A model generated the notes under the pieces. The model was not told the origin of the DNA. It saw nothing but the letters and a program-made list of their open reading frames with translations, and did not search any database. A stretch of DNA of 64,000 bases, from positions 1 through 64,000 of the forward strand of contig NZ_JANQIM010000018.1 in the NCBI RefSeq assembly GCF_028282165.1. Reading direction: 5' to 3'. Of the stretch, positions 17,101-26,845 are shown piece after piece. The position numbers and the translations under genes are program-made. Within the stretch, counting starts at the first letter, position 1. Every line of letters starts with the position of its first letter. This DNA is from Winogradskyella sp. (GTDB taxonomy: Bacteria > Bacteroidota > Bacteroidia > Flavobacteriales > Flavobacteriaceae).

Positions 17101-19494
17101 ATGTTCAAAAATTATTTTAAAATAGCGTTTAGAAACCTTCTTAAAAACAAGGTGTATTCAGTTATCAATATTTCAGGCTTAGCTATCGGAATGGCAGCAA
17201 CCATGCTTATAGGACTATGGATTTTTGATGAGTTAAGCTACAATGACTACTTTAAAGAAAAAGACACCATAGCTCGAGTCTATCAGCATGCATCTGCTAA
17301 CAACATAACAGTTACAGGGCCTGCAATACCTAGACCTTTAGAGTTTGCAATGCGCGAGGAATTTGGCGATAACTTTGAGCACCTTATCATGTCTTCTTGG
17401 AATTTTACGAGGTATGTTAGTTACGGCAATAAAAACATCAATATTCCAGGATTTTATATGCAAGAAGGCGCCGTGGAAATGTTAGAGTTGAATATTCTCC
17501 AAGGCGATAGGGAAAGTCTTAAAGGTACCAACTCTATTTTGCTATCAGAAGAAACAGCTAAGACTTTATTTGGATCAGAAGACCCCATTGGGAAAACAGT
17601 CAAAGTCAATAATACCAATGCAGCAAAAGTAACTGCTATTTTTGAGGATTTGCCAGAGAATAATTCTTTTAATGGCTTAAAGTATTTAATGCCTTGGAAG
17701 TTCTATGTAGCAACAGAAGAATGGGCAAGAAGTGAGAGAGATAACTGGAGCGATAATTCATTTCAGATGTTTGCTCAGATCAATGATAACACTAATATGG
17801 AGGCTATTACTGCCAAAATCCTCGACATCAAAAAAAGAAATTCACCCGAAGAAGCAGAATTCAATCCTCAAATCTTTCTATTTCCTATGAAAGATTGGTA
17901 CTTAAGAGGCGATTGGGAAAATGGAATGCAAACTGGTGGAAGAATTGAAAACGTTTGGTTGTTTGGTATTATAGGCGTTTTTATTCTCTTATTGGCCTGT
18001 ATTAACTTTATAAACTTAAGCACAGCCCGATCCGAAAAACGAGCTACAGAAGTAGGGATACGTAAATCTATTGGTTCGCAACGCAGTCAACTTATATTTC
18101 AGTTTTTAGCAGAGTCTTTTCTCATCGTTTTACTGGCATTTGTATTCGCTGCAAGTATAGTCTTGTTATCCCTCAATGGATTTAACAACTTAGCGAGTAA
18201 GACTATTGTGTTCCCTTGGTCAAATCTAGGATTTTGGTTGGTGTCGGTAATCTTTATTGTACTAACCGCAATTTTAGCCGGAAGCTATCCAGCGTTGTAT
18301 TTATCATCTTTTAATCCGGTTTCTGTACTTAAAGGTACGTTTAAGGCAGGTCGTCATTCTTCCTTGCCAAGAAAAATACTTGTGGTTGCACAATTTACCA
18401 TTTCTGTGGCTCTAATTATTGGGACTTTAGTCGTTATGGATCAAATTCAGTTCAGTAAAGATCGTCCAACAGGATATGACAAGCATGGATTGGTTCAAAT
18501 TCCGGTAATGAGCTCGGAATTTGTTGGAAAACACGATTTTATGCGCGAACAATTTATAAATTCTGGAGGTGCTACGCACATGACAACGATAAGCAGTCCA
18601 ACAACTCAGGTCTGGTCTCATCGAAACGGTTTTAGTTGGGATAGTAAGCCAGCAGGATTTCAAGAAGATTTTGCTTATACCTCGGTGGGATATGATTTTG
18701 TGGAAACATTAGGACTAAAGCTTATTGAAGGTCGTGGGTTTTCAAGAGAATTTGCCACAGATTCCAATGCGGTCATACTGAATAAAACTGCAGTGAAATA
18801 TATGCAGATTCAAGACCCTATCGGGAAACTCATTAGGCACGAAGACTTTGATGCACCACCAATGAAAATTATCGGTGTTATTGACGATATGATTGTGCAG
18901 TCGCCATATTCGCCCGTAAAACAAGCGATGTACGAATTTGAAAAATTGGGAAACATTTCTTATTACAACCTAAGGCTCAATCCTAATAATAGTGTAAGCA
19001 AAAATTTAGGACTTATTGAAAATACGTTCAAAGCAAACTTTCCTAATGTACCTTTTCAGTACCATTTTGTCGATGAGGAGTACGGGAAAAAGTTCCGTTC
19101 AGAAGAACGTATTGCAAGTTTAGCAAGAGTGTTTACTGCATTGGCCATTTTTATCAGCTGCTTGGGGTTATTTGGGTTAGCATCATATGTTGCAGAGCAA
19201 CGCACTAAAGAAATAGGTGTACGTAAAGTTTTAGGTGCGTCCATTAGTCAGCTATGGTTATTACTGTCCAAAGATTTTATAACTCTAGTAGTTATAGCTT
19301 TAGTTATTGCATCTCCTCTAGCGTATTATTTAATGAGCGGCTGGTTGCAAAAATTTCCTTATCGAACCACATTGGGATGGGATGTTTTTATGATAGCGTG
19401 CATTGGTGCTTTAGTCATTACCCTAATCACGGTTAGTTTTCAAGCCATTAAATCAGCGACAGTAAATCCTGTAAAATCGTTGAGAACCGAATAA
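17101..19494 (+). CDS. FtsX/MacB-type ABC permease 5 of 10 (subfamily A)
   Basis: This member has 797 residues from the second ATG of an ATG-ATG pair at 17098/17101. I prefer 17101 because the paralogues begin M(L/F/I)(K/R)NYFKI and this start gives MFKNYFKIAFRNLLKNK. It is the closest relative of permease 4. Both have QIPVMSSEFVGKHD, SSPTT and the C-terminal segment ISQLWLLLSKDFITLVVIAL. The periplasmic domains differ more than the membrane parts, for example IPRPLEFAMREEFGDNFEHL here. The 54 bp block at 19399-19452 is identical to permease 4, which suggests gene conversion or recent duplication. Gaps on both sides are 26 bp. Confidence 0.92.
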   Translation: MFKNYFKIAFRNLLKNKVYSVINISGLAIGMAATMLIGLWIFDELSYNDYFKEKDTIARVYQHASANNITVTGPAIPRPLEFAMREEFGDNFEHLIMSSWNFTRYVSYGNKNINIPGFYMQEGAVEMLELNILQGDRESLKGTNSILLSEETAKTLFGSEDPIGKTVKVNNTNAAKVTAIFEDLPENNSFNGLKYLMPWKFYVATEEWARSERDNWSDNSFQMFAQINDNTNMEAITAKILDIKKRNSPEEAEFNPQIFLFPMKDWYLRGDWENGMQTGGRIENVWLFGIIGVFILLLACINFINLSTARSEKRATEVGIRKSIGSQRSQLIFQFLAESFLIVLLAFVFAASIVLLSLNGFNNLASKTIVFPWSNLGFWLVSVIFIVLTAILAGSYPALYLSSFNPVSVLKGTFKAGRHSSLPRKILVVAQFTISVALIIGTLVVMDQIQFSKDRPTGYDKHGLVQIPVMSSEFVGKHDFMREQFINSGGATHMTTISSPTTQVWSHRNGFSWDSKPAGFQEDFAYTSVGYDFVETLGLKLIEGRGFSREFATDSNAVILNKTAVKYMQIQDPIGKLIRHEDFDAPPMKIIGVIDDMIVQSPYSPVKQAMYEFEKLGNISYYNLRLNPNNSVSKNLGLIENTFKANFPNVPFQYHFVDEEYGKKFRSEERIASLARVFTALAIFISCLGLFGLASYVAEQRTKEIGVRKVLGASISQLWLLLSKDFITLVVIALVIASPLAYYLMSGWLQKFPYRTTLGWDVFMIACIGALVITLITVSFQAIKSATVNPVKSLRTE

Positions 19495-19520
19495 ATATCA
19501 TCATTCAAAATCGAATAGTC

Positions 19521-21920
19521 ATGATTAAGAATTATTTTAAAATAGCAGTTAGAAGCTTAAAAAAGAATAGGATTTATTCCTTCATCAACATTTCTGGTCT
19601 TGCCATTGGCATGGCAGCCACAATGCTCATAGGGCTATGGATTTATGATGAGCTGAACTATAACAAAGATTTTAAGAACCATGATAAAATCGCTCAAGTG
19701 TTTCAAAGTCAGACATTTAATGGTAGAACAGGATCTGGACCAGCCATACCATTACCATTAGAACCAAGGCTTCGTGAAGATTTTGGTGATAATTTTGAGT
19801 ACCTCAGTTTGTCATCATGGACACAAACGCATTACCTTGAGTATGGTGACAAAACCATTGAGCGCTCTGGGAACTACATTGAGCCACAAGGTTTGGAAAT
19901 CTTTACTCCTAAAATAGTTAAGGGAGAAGAAAATCCTTTGAAAGAGATTAAATCCATTATGCTATCTAAATCGACAGCAGAAGCAATGTTTGGAAATGAA
20001 GAGCCGCTAGGTAAAATCATTAAAGTAAACAATAGGGACGATATGCTAGTTACTGCGATTTTTGAGGACTTTCCCGTAAATAGTAGGTTCAATGATGTAA
20101 CATGGCTTATTCCTTGGAAACACTTTGTGGCTTCACGAGAGTGGGTAAAGAACAGTTTAGATAATTGGGGTAATAACTCTTTTCAATTGTTTGTGAAAAT
20201 TGGCGATAACGTTACCATGCAAGGCGTCTCAGAGCGTATAAAGAATTCAAAAAAAGATGCCAATGAAGATACTGCTGAGTTTAATCCCGTAATCTTTTTG
20301 CTTCCAATGAAAGATTGGCACTTGCGAAGTAATTTTGAAGATGGAGTTCAGGTCGGTGGCCGTATAGAAAATGTGTGGTTATTTGGTATTATTGGCACAT
20401 TTGTATTGCTTTTGGCCAGTATTAACTTTATGAATCTTAGTACTGCCCGCTCTGAAAAGCGTGCAAAGGAAGTGGGTGTTCGCAAAGCCATAGGCTCTAG
20501 CAGAAAACAATTAATTAATCAATTCTTGTCAGAATCATTTGTGGTAGTTTCCTTGGCCTTTGTTATTACCGTAGGCATTGTGCTGCTTTCGCTTCCTGGA
20601 TTTAATAATTTGGCCAGTAAAGAAATATCATTTCCTTGGAGCAATGTGGAATTTTGGTTGTATTCATTCCTATTCATTTTATTTGTTGCCTTACTTTCCG
20701 GAAGCTACCCTGCACTGTATCTTTCTTCTTTCAAACCAGTTCGTGTATTAAAAGGTACTTTTAAGGGAGGGCGTTTTTCTGCGTTACCACGAAAGATTCT
20801 AGTGGTCACACAATTTACTGTTTCCGTAGCACTGATTATAGGTACACTGGTGGTAATGAATCAAATTCAATATGCTAAAGACCGTCCTGTTGGCTATACC
20901 AAAGAAGGTTTAATACAAATACCTATACGAAGTCAGGCCTTTGATGGCAAGGCTGATTTAATGCGAGATCAATTTATTGTTTCTGGTGGTGCGGTAGAAA
21001 TGGCAACGTCTATGAGCCCCGCCACTGATACTTGGTCTAATCGTAGCGGCTTTAAATGGGAAGGTAAGCCCGAAGACTTTCAGGAAGATTTCGCATGGAC
21101 CGAAGTCTCGTACGAGTTTGTGAAAACGCTTGGTATGAATATCATTATGGGGCGTGATTTTTCGAGAGATTTTGGAACGGATTCTACTGCAGTAATCATA
21201 AATAAAACTGCTATGGAATATATGGGTCTTACTGATCCGATAGGTAAGCTTATATATGATGAAAGTATAGTAAGCCCCGAGCCACCAATGAAAATTATTG
21301 GTGTGGTCGATGATGTGGTCATTGGATCTCCTTACACACCGTCAAAACAGCAATTGTACGTATTTGACCGCTATGGTAACATCAGTTTTTACAATTTACG
21401 GTTAAATCCCAAGAACTCAGTGTCAGAAAACTTGTCTCGTATCGAAAGCATTTTTAAAACGTACTTCCCCAATTTACCGTTTACCTATGAATTTATCGAC
21501 GAAGAATTCGCTAAAAAATTCGCTGCTGAAGAGCGTATTGCCAGCTTGGCGCGAGTATTTACACTTCTAGCTATTTTGATTAGTTGTCTTGGGCTGTTTG
21601 GCTTGGCATCATTTGTGGCAGAACAGCGTACCAAGGAAATTGGTGTACGCAAGGTATTGGGTGCGTCTATCAGTCAATTGTGGCTTTTATTATCCAAGGA
21701 CTTTATCACTTTAGTAATAATAGCTTTGGTAATAGCTTCGCCTATTGCGTATTACATTATGGGAGGGTGGCTGCAGAAGTTTCCCTATAGAACTATGGTA
21801 AGTTGGGATGTGTTTGTGATAGCTTGTTCTGGCGCCTTAATAATTACACTAATCACAGTGAGTTTTCAGGCAATTAAAGCAGCAACGACAAATCCAGTAA
21901 AATCATTACGAACAGAATAA
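19521..21920 (+). CDS. FtsX/MacB-type ABC permease 6 of 10 (subfamily A)
   Basis: This is a 799-residue subfamily A paralogue. The first periplasmic domain has diverged most (IPLPLEPRLREDFGDNFEYL; LEYGDKTIERSGNYIEPQG), while helices and the C-terminal third track permeases 4 and 5 (EIGVRKVLGASISQLWLLL; LQKFPYRT). The second periplasmic domain has QIPIRSQAFDGKADLMRDQF, shared in form with permease 7, so 6 and 7 are linked in that region. The start context is CATCATTCAAAATCGAATAG and no Shine-Dalgarno is visible. It ends NPVKSLRTE, 27 bp before permease 7. Confidence 0.92.
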   Translation: MIKNYFKIAVRSLKKNRIYSFINISGLAIGMAATMLIGLWIYDELNYNKDFKNHDKIAQVFQSQTFNGRTGSGPAIPLPLEPRLREDFGDNFEYLSLSSWTQTHYLEYGDKTIERSGNYIEPQGLEIFTPKIVKGEENPLKEIKSIMLSKSTAEAMFGNEEPLGKIIKVNNRDDMLVTAIFEDFPVNSRFNDVTWLIPWKHFVASREWVKNSLDNWGNNSFQLFVKIGDNVTMQGVSERIKNSKKDANEDTAEFNPVIFLLPMKDWHLRSNFEDGVQVGGRIENVWLFGIIGTFVLLLASINFMNLSTARSEKRAKEVGVRKAIGSSRKQLINQFLSESFVVVSLAFVITVGIVLLSLPGFNNLASKEISFPWSNVEFWLYSFLFILFVALLSGSYPALYLSSFKPVRVLKGTFKGGRFSALPRKILVVTQFTVSVALIIGTLVVMNQIQYAKDRPVGYTKEGLIQIPIRSQAFDGKADLMRDQFIVSGGAVEMATSMSPATDTWSNRSGFKWEGKPEDFQEDFAWTEVSYEFVKTLGMNIIMGRDFSRDFGTDSTAVIINKTAMEYMGLTDPIGKLIYDESIVSPEPPMKIIGVVDDVVIGSPYTPSKQQLYVFDRYGNISFYNLRLNPKNSVSENLSRIESIFKTYFPNLPFTYEFIDEEFAKKFAAEERIASLARVFTLLAILISCLGLFGLASFVAEQRTKEIGVRKVLGASISQLWLLLSKDFITLVIIALVIASPIAYYIMGGWLQKFPYRTMVSWDVFVIACSGALIITLITVSFQAIKAATTNPVKSLRTE

Positions 21921-21947
21921 GTTTCATCAATCAAAACTGTTAATGTT

Positions 21948-24353
21948 ATGCTCAAAAATTATTTCAAAATAGCGTTTAGAAACCTCCTTAAAAATAAGGT
22001 ATATTCATTTATCAATATTTTTGGTCTGGCTATTGGAATAGCTACAACTATTATGATTGGCCTTTGGGTTCATGATGAGTTTAGTTACAATGAATACTTC
22101 AAGGAAAAAGAAGACATTGCAAGATTATTTGAAAATAGAACTGTTAATGGTTCTGTTCGTACCATACCTACTGTTCCTAGACCTTTAGAGTTTGCTCTTA
22201 GAGAAGAGTTTGCTGAGGACTTTAAGCATATAGTAATGAGTTCTTGGACGTATACCAAAAAAATGGAATATGGTGATGCGATCCTTAGCGTTGACGGATA
22301 TTTTATGCAACAAGATGCTCCTGAACTCTTTAATTTAGAAATTATCAAAGGGAAAAGAAACGGACTTGAGGAAGTTAACTCCATTATGCTTTCTGAATCT
22401 GTAGCTAAATCGATATTTAAAAATGAAGATCCCATTGGAAAGGTACTAAGAGTAGAAAATCAATATGACTTAATGGTTACGGCCGTATACAAAGATTTGC
22501 CAGAATCAACATTTCTGAAAGACATGAAATTTTTGGCGACTTGGGAGTTTTATCTAAGTATAGAAAATTGGGTACAACAAGCAGAGTCAAGTTGGGGCAA
22601 TAGTTCTTTTGGGTTGTATGTGCAGGTCAACAAAAATACAACCATGGAAGCAGTGACTTCAAAAATAATTGATGTTAAAAAAAAACATGCTCCAAATTTG
22701 GCTCAATTTAACCCAGAAATATTCCTGTTGTCAATTGAAGACATGTACCTTCGTTCAAATTTTGAAAACGGAGTACAGTCAGGCGGAAGGATTGACAATA
22801 TATGGCTGTTTGGAATCATTGGTTGTTTTGTTTTGCTACTGGCTTGTATCAATTTTGTGAATCTTAGTACAGCAAGATCCGAAAAAAGGGCTGTTGAAGT
22901 AGGGGTTAGAAAATCTGTTGGATCAAGAAGAGGAGCGTTGGTATTACAATTTTTAAGTGAATCGTTTATAGTTGTTTTACTGGCGTTTATTGTATCGATT
23001 GGTTTAGTCTTATTGTTTCTCAATGGATTTAACAACCTAGCAAGTAAATCTATTGAATTTCCATGGTCAAATATTATTTTTTGGCTCTTATCACTAGCAT
23101 TTATATTAATAACTGCTTTTTTGGCCGGAAGTTATCCAGCTTTGTATTTATCATCATTTAAGCCTGTTTCTGCTTTAAAGGGAAACTTAAAAACTGGGCG
23201 TTCTTCTGTAATGCCAAGAAAAGTGTTGGTTGTTCTTCAATTTTCGGTTTCCGTAATGCTGATTATAGGTACTATGATTGTCATGAACCAAATTAATCAT
23301 GCAAAGAATAGACCCATAGGATATCAAAAAGAAGGCTTGATTCAAATTCCAGTTTGGAGCGATGAATTTGATGGTAAAGCCGATCTTATGCGTAATGAGT
23401 TTATGGCCTCAGGTGGGGCTGTAGAAATGATGGCTTCATTTAGTCCCATGACTGCAATTTTTAGTACAAGGAGAGGTTTTACCTGGGAAGGAAAGCCGCC
23501 ACAGTTTCAGGAAAGCTTTGGATATGTATCAGTCTCCCATGAATTTGCAGAAACGCTAGATCTTGAGATTTTAGAGGGAAGAAGTTTCTCTCGTAATTTT
23601 GCTTCAGATTCCACAGCTATCATCTTAAATAAAACCGCTGTTGAATACATGGGAATAGAGAATCCGGTAGGGAAATATTTGAGATTTACGGATCCCGAGA
23701 GAGCGAGTCAACTTCCTCCTATGAAAATCATTGGAGTAATAGACGATATCATTATGGAATCGCCATATAGCCCTGTAAAACAAACCATATATGGCTTTAA
23801 TAGATCTGGAGATGAAAATTTTTATACACTTCGCTTGAATCCTAACAATGCTATTGCTAAAAACCTTAGTCTAATAGAAGATGCATTTAAAGGGAACTTT
23901 CCTAATATTCCATTTGAATATCAATTTGTAGATGAGGAGTACGATAAAAAGTTCATATTAGAAGAACGAATAGCAAGTCTTACCAAAGTGTTTTCATTAT
24001 TAGCAATTTTTATCAGTTGCTTGGGATTATTTGGTTTGGCTTCTTTTGTGGCCGAGCAACGGACTAAAGAAATTGGAATTAGAAAAGTTTTAGGAGCCAC
24101 TGTGGGTCAAGTCTGGACTTTGCTCTCTAAAGATTTTCTAAAGTTAGTATTGATTTCACTAGTGATTGGGTGTCCAATTGCATATTACTTGATGAATCAA
24201 TGGCTTCAGAATTTTATTTACCGTACCGAAATTTCCTGGATTGTCTTTGCTATAGCAGGTATAAGCGCTTTACTCATCGCTTTAGTTACAGTAAGCTTTC
24301 AATCTGTAAAGGCAGCCATATCAAATCCTGTAAAATCCTTAAGAACAGAATAA
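21948..24353 (+). CDS. FtsX/MacB-type ABC permease 7 of 10 (subfamily A)
   Basis: At 801 residues this is the most diverged of subfamily A. Helix 1 is INIFGLAIGIATTIMIGLWV and the first periplasmic domain keeps VPRPLEFALREEFAEDFKHI. The second domain has QIPVWSDEFDGKADLMRNEF and SFSPMTAIFSTRRGFTWEGK. The last FtsX unit departs from permeases 4-6 (EIGIRKVLGATVGQVWTLL and NWLQ-like NQWLQNFIYRTEISW), which hints at recombination with another member in the 3' part. It sits 22 bp before permease 8, which belongs to another subfamily, so it marks the end of the A block. Confidence 0.92.
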   Translation: MLKNYFKIAFRNLLKNKVYSFINIFGLAIGIATTIMIGLWVHDEFSYNEYFKEKEDIARLFENRTVNGSVRTIPTVPRPLEFALREEFAEDFKHIVMSSWTYTKKMEYGDAILSVDGYFMQQDAPELFNLEIIKGKRNGLEEVNSIMLSESVAKSIFKNEDPIGKVLRVENQYDLMVTAVYKDLPESTFLKDMKFLATWEFYLSIENWVQQAESSWGNSSFGLYVQVNKNTTMEAVTSKIIDVKKKHAPNLAQFNPEIFLLSIEDMYLRSNFENGVQSGGRIDNIWLFGIIGCFVLLLACINFVNLSTARSEKRAVEVGVRKSVGSRRGALVLQFLSESFIVVLLAFIVSIGLVLLFLNGFNNLASKSIEFPWSNIIFWLLSLAFILITAFLAGSYPALYLSSFKPVSALKGNLKTGRSSVMPRKVLVVLQFSVSVMLIIGTMIVMNQINHAKNRPIGYQKEGLIQIPVWSDEFDGKADLMRNEFMASGGAVEMMASFSPMTAIFSTRRGFTWEGKPPQFQESFGYVSVSHEFAETLDLEILEGRSFSRNFASDSTAIILNKTAVEYMGIENPVGKYLRFTDPERASQLPPMKIIGVIDDIIMESPYSPVKQTIYGFNRSGDENFYTLRLNPNNAIAKNLSLIEDAFKGNFPNIPFEYQFVDEEYDKKFILEERIASLTKVFSLLAIFISCLGLFGLASFVAEQRTKEIGIRKVLGATVGQVWTLLSKDFLKLVLISLVIGCPIAYYLMNQWLQNFIYRTEISWIVFAIAGISALLIALVTVSFQSVKAAISNPVKSLRTE

Positions 24354-24375
24354 TCATCAATTAAAAAGACTATCA

Positions 24376-26820
24376 ATGTTTAAGAACTATCTAAAAATCG
24401 CTTGGAGGAACATTACCAAAAACAAGATGTTTTTTCTTATCAATGTTACTGGACTCACAATTGGTTTAAGTGCCTCATTTGTTATTGGATTGATCATTTA
24501 TTACGATGCGACCTTTGATAATTTTCATCCAGATAAGGAAAAGATTTATAGAGTTGTTAGTGATTTAACCCATCCTAAGGGAGGATTCTCTAGCTCTGGT
24601 GTAACTTTGGCATTAAAGGATGCTATAAAGGAGAATCCAAACTTCGAGGTTTTAGCCAATTTCTTTATTCACCAACCTATTAAAGTTGAAAATCCTGAAA
24701 AAAATACCGAGTTTAGTTTACCTAGTCATGTAGTATTTGCTGATCAAGCATATTTTGAACTATTTCAGTACACATTTCTTGCAAGAAATTCAGAAAACCC
24801 AATTGTTCAGCCAAATTCTGTAGTACTATCTGAGAATCGTGCAAAACAATATTTTCCAAATGAAAGTATGTCTGAAATTATTGGTAAAACATTGGTCTAC
24901 AATGATTCTATTAATACTAAAGTTACAGGGATTGTAGAAAAATTACCTGGAAGAACAGACTTTATTTTTGAGGAGTTTATTTCTTGGCCAACCCTTTTAC
25001 AAACATCTATAGCAGAGAAAATAAAGCAGAAAAATTGGGGTAATACTAGTTCTGCATCTCAATTATTTGTTAAAGTAATTCCTAACGTAAATCTAGATAA
25101 TATACAAAAACAGCTTGATCAATTAGAAAAGGAAAATCAAGACCCAGAGTCTATTAAGTATGGATATACACGTCGTTTTAAACTTCAACCCTTAAATGAC
25201 ATACATTTAAATAGGAAATATGGAGGTTATAACCTAGCTGCGAGACAGGTTAATAAATCTCTCCTTTGGAGTTTAGGTTTTGTTGCTTTGTTTTTGCTGC
25301 TTTTAGGCTGCGTCAACTTTATTAATTTGAATACTGCGCAGGCTACGGAACGCGCTAAAGAAATTGGGGTTAGAAAGACATTTGGTTCTTCTAAGAAACA
25401 GTTGGTTGCTCAATTTTTAGGAGAAACCTTCTTGTTAGTTCTTATTTCAGCTGTACTTTCTTTTGCATTAATCAAGTGGTTATTAGAAGTTTTCTCGGAT
25501 TTTGTGCCTCAAGGATTAGAATTTGAGATGGTGGCATCACCCTGGGTGATAATCGGAATGGTTTTCTTATTAATTGCCGTTACGTTTTTATCCGGGTTTT
25601 ATCCAGCTTTAGTTTTATCGAAATATAAGCCAATTATCGTATTAAAAAACAACTTAAATTTTGGAGATAAGAAAACAAATTTTAGGAAGACGCTTATTGT
25701 ATTTCAATTTACAATTGCACAGATTTTTATCATTGCAACCTTAGTTATTGGGAAACAAATTAATTATTTGTTGACAAAGGAAATGGGCTTTAAAACGGAT
25801 GCTGTTGTTTCAGTTTATGCCCCTATTTCAGCAAGACAGTTTTCAAAATTAGAACTTTTTGCCAATAAATTAAAATCTATTTCAGATATCGATGAAGTTA
25901 CTGTTGCCAGTAGCCCACCTGCATCTTTCAGCTCCAATATTGCCAATATAACGAGGATGGTTGATAGTATGGAAACCCATAAGGATATATATGTTTTACA
26001 TGGGGATGCCAGCTATACTAACGTATTTGATATTAACATACTCGCTGGTACTAGAAGAAAAAACAATACCATACAAGAATTGGTGCTTAACGAGACTGCA
26101 GTTAAGGAATTTGGTTTTAAAAGCCCACAGGATGCTATAGGAGAAATGTTGGATTACAATGGTGAACCAATTCCAATTGTGGGCGTAATGCAGGACTTTC
26201 ATCAATCTTCGTTGAGGGTTGGAATTCCTCCTATGGCCCTTATTGGCGATTGGACTCGTTCAATGCTTCAAAATTTTAAGTTGGTAAGTATGTCAATTTT
26301 CCCGGATGAAAATACTGGCCTATCAAATGCAATTACAAAAATTGAAAAAGCCTACAATGAAGTTTATCCAGGCACTGAAATGCGTTTACAATTTATGGAT
26401 GAAACTGTTGAGAGTTTTTATAAGAGAGAGCAAAGGACTTCTAAACTTTTAAAATGGGCAACAGGTCTTTCAATATTGATTAGTTGTTTGGGGTTATTTG
26501 GGCTGGTTATGTATACGACTAACAGAAGGGTAAAGGAAATAGGTATCCGTAAGGTATTAGGGGCTACAGTAATTCAGATTAATTCACTTATTTGTAAAGA
26601 TTTTATAAAACTTGTAGGGCTTGCATTTTTAGTTGCAACACCAATTGCATATTACGGCGCATATAAATGGTTACAAGGTTTTGCTTTTAACACTGGTATC
26701 AGTTGGTGGATCTTTTTGTTAAGTGGGGCGGCTATGTTAATACTAGCTCTTCTCGTTGTGAGTGCCCGTACACTTCAAGCAGCTAAATCCAATCCAGTAA
26801 AATCATTAAGAACAGAATAA
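24376..26820 (+). CDS. FtsX/MacB-type ABC permease 8 of 10 (subfamily B)
   Basis: The 814-residue protein is a clear sister of permease 10 rather than of its neighbours. Both have GLTIGxSASFVIGLxIYYD in helix 1, a longer first periplasmic domain with VVLSENRAKQYFPNE-like and DIHLNRKYG segments, FSGFYPALVLSKY before the middle, and TNRRVKEIGIRKVLGA near helix 6. The cytoplasmic loop is VIQINSLICKDF, with a Cys shared with permease 10 (LQINTLLCKEF). Between 8 and 10 lies permease 9 plus the second sigma-54 promoter. The gene is therefore part of the first transcription unit although its sister is in the second. Confidence 0.92.
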   Translation: MFKNYLKIAWRNITKNKMFFLINVTGLTIGLSASFVIGLIIYYDATFDNFHPDKEKIYRVVSDLTHPKGGFSSSGVTLALKDAIKENPNFEVLANFFIHQPIKVENPEKNTEFSLPSHVVFADQAYFELFQYTFLARNSENPIVQPNSVVLSENRAKQYFPNESMSEIIGKTLVYNDSINTKVTGIVEKLPGRTDFIFEEFISWPTLLQTSIAEKIKQKNWGNTSSASQLFVKVIPNVNLDNIQKQLDQLEKENQDPESIKYGYTRRFKLQPLNDIHLNRKYGGYNLAARQVNKSLLWSLGFVALFLLLLGCVNFINLNTAQATERAKEIGVRKTFGSSKKQLVAQFLGETFLLVLISAVLSFALIKWLLEVFSDFVPQGLEFEMVASPWVIIGMVFLLIAVTFLSGFYPALVLSKYKPIIVLKNNLNFGDKKTNFRKTLIVFQFTIAQIFIIATLVIGKQINYLLTKEMGFKTDAVVSVYAPISARQFSKLELFANKLKSISDIDEVTVASSPPASFSSNIANITRMVDSMETHKDIYVLHGDASYTNVFDINILAGTRRKNNTIQELVLNETAVKEFGFKSPQDAIGEMLDYNGEPIPIVGVMQDFHQSSLRVGIPPMALIGDWTRSMLQNFKLVSMSIFPDENTGLSNAITKIEKAYNEVYPGTEMRLQFMDETVESFYKREQRTSKLLKWATGLSILISCLGLFGLVMYTTNRRVKEIGIRKVLGATVIQINSLICKDFIKLVGLAFLVATPIAYYGAYKWLQGFAFNTGISWWIFLLSGAAMLILALLVVSARTLQAAKSNPVKSLRTE

Positions 26821-26845
26821 TCATCAATCAAAAAACAGGCAATCA

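Noticed and set aside
14681..24353. Permease repeats as a transposon or insertion sequence array
   Set aside because: No transposase, terminal inverted repeats or target duplications were seen. The units are intact paralogous genes in one operon.
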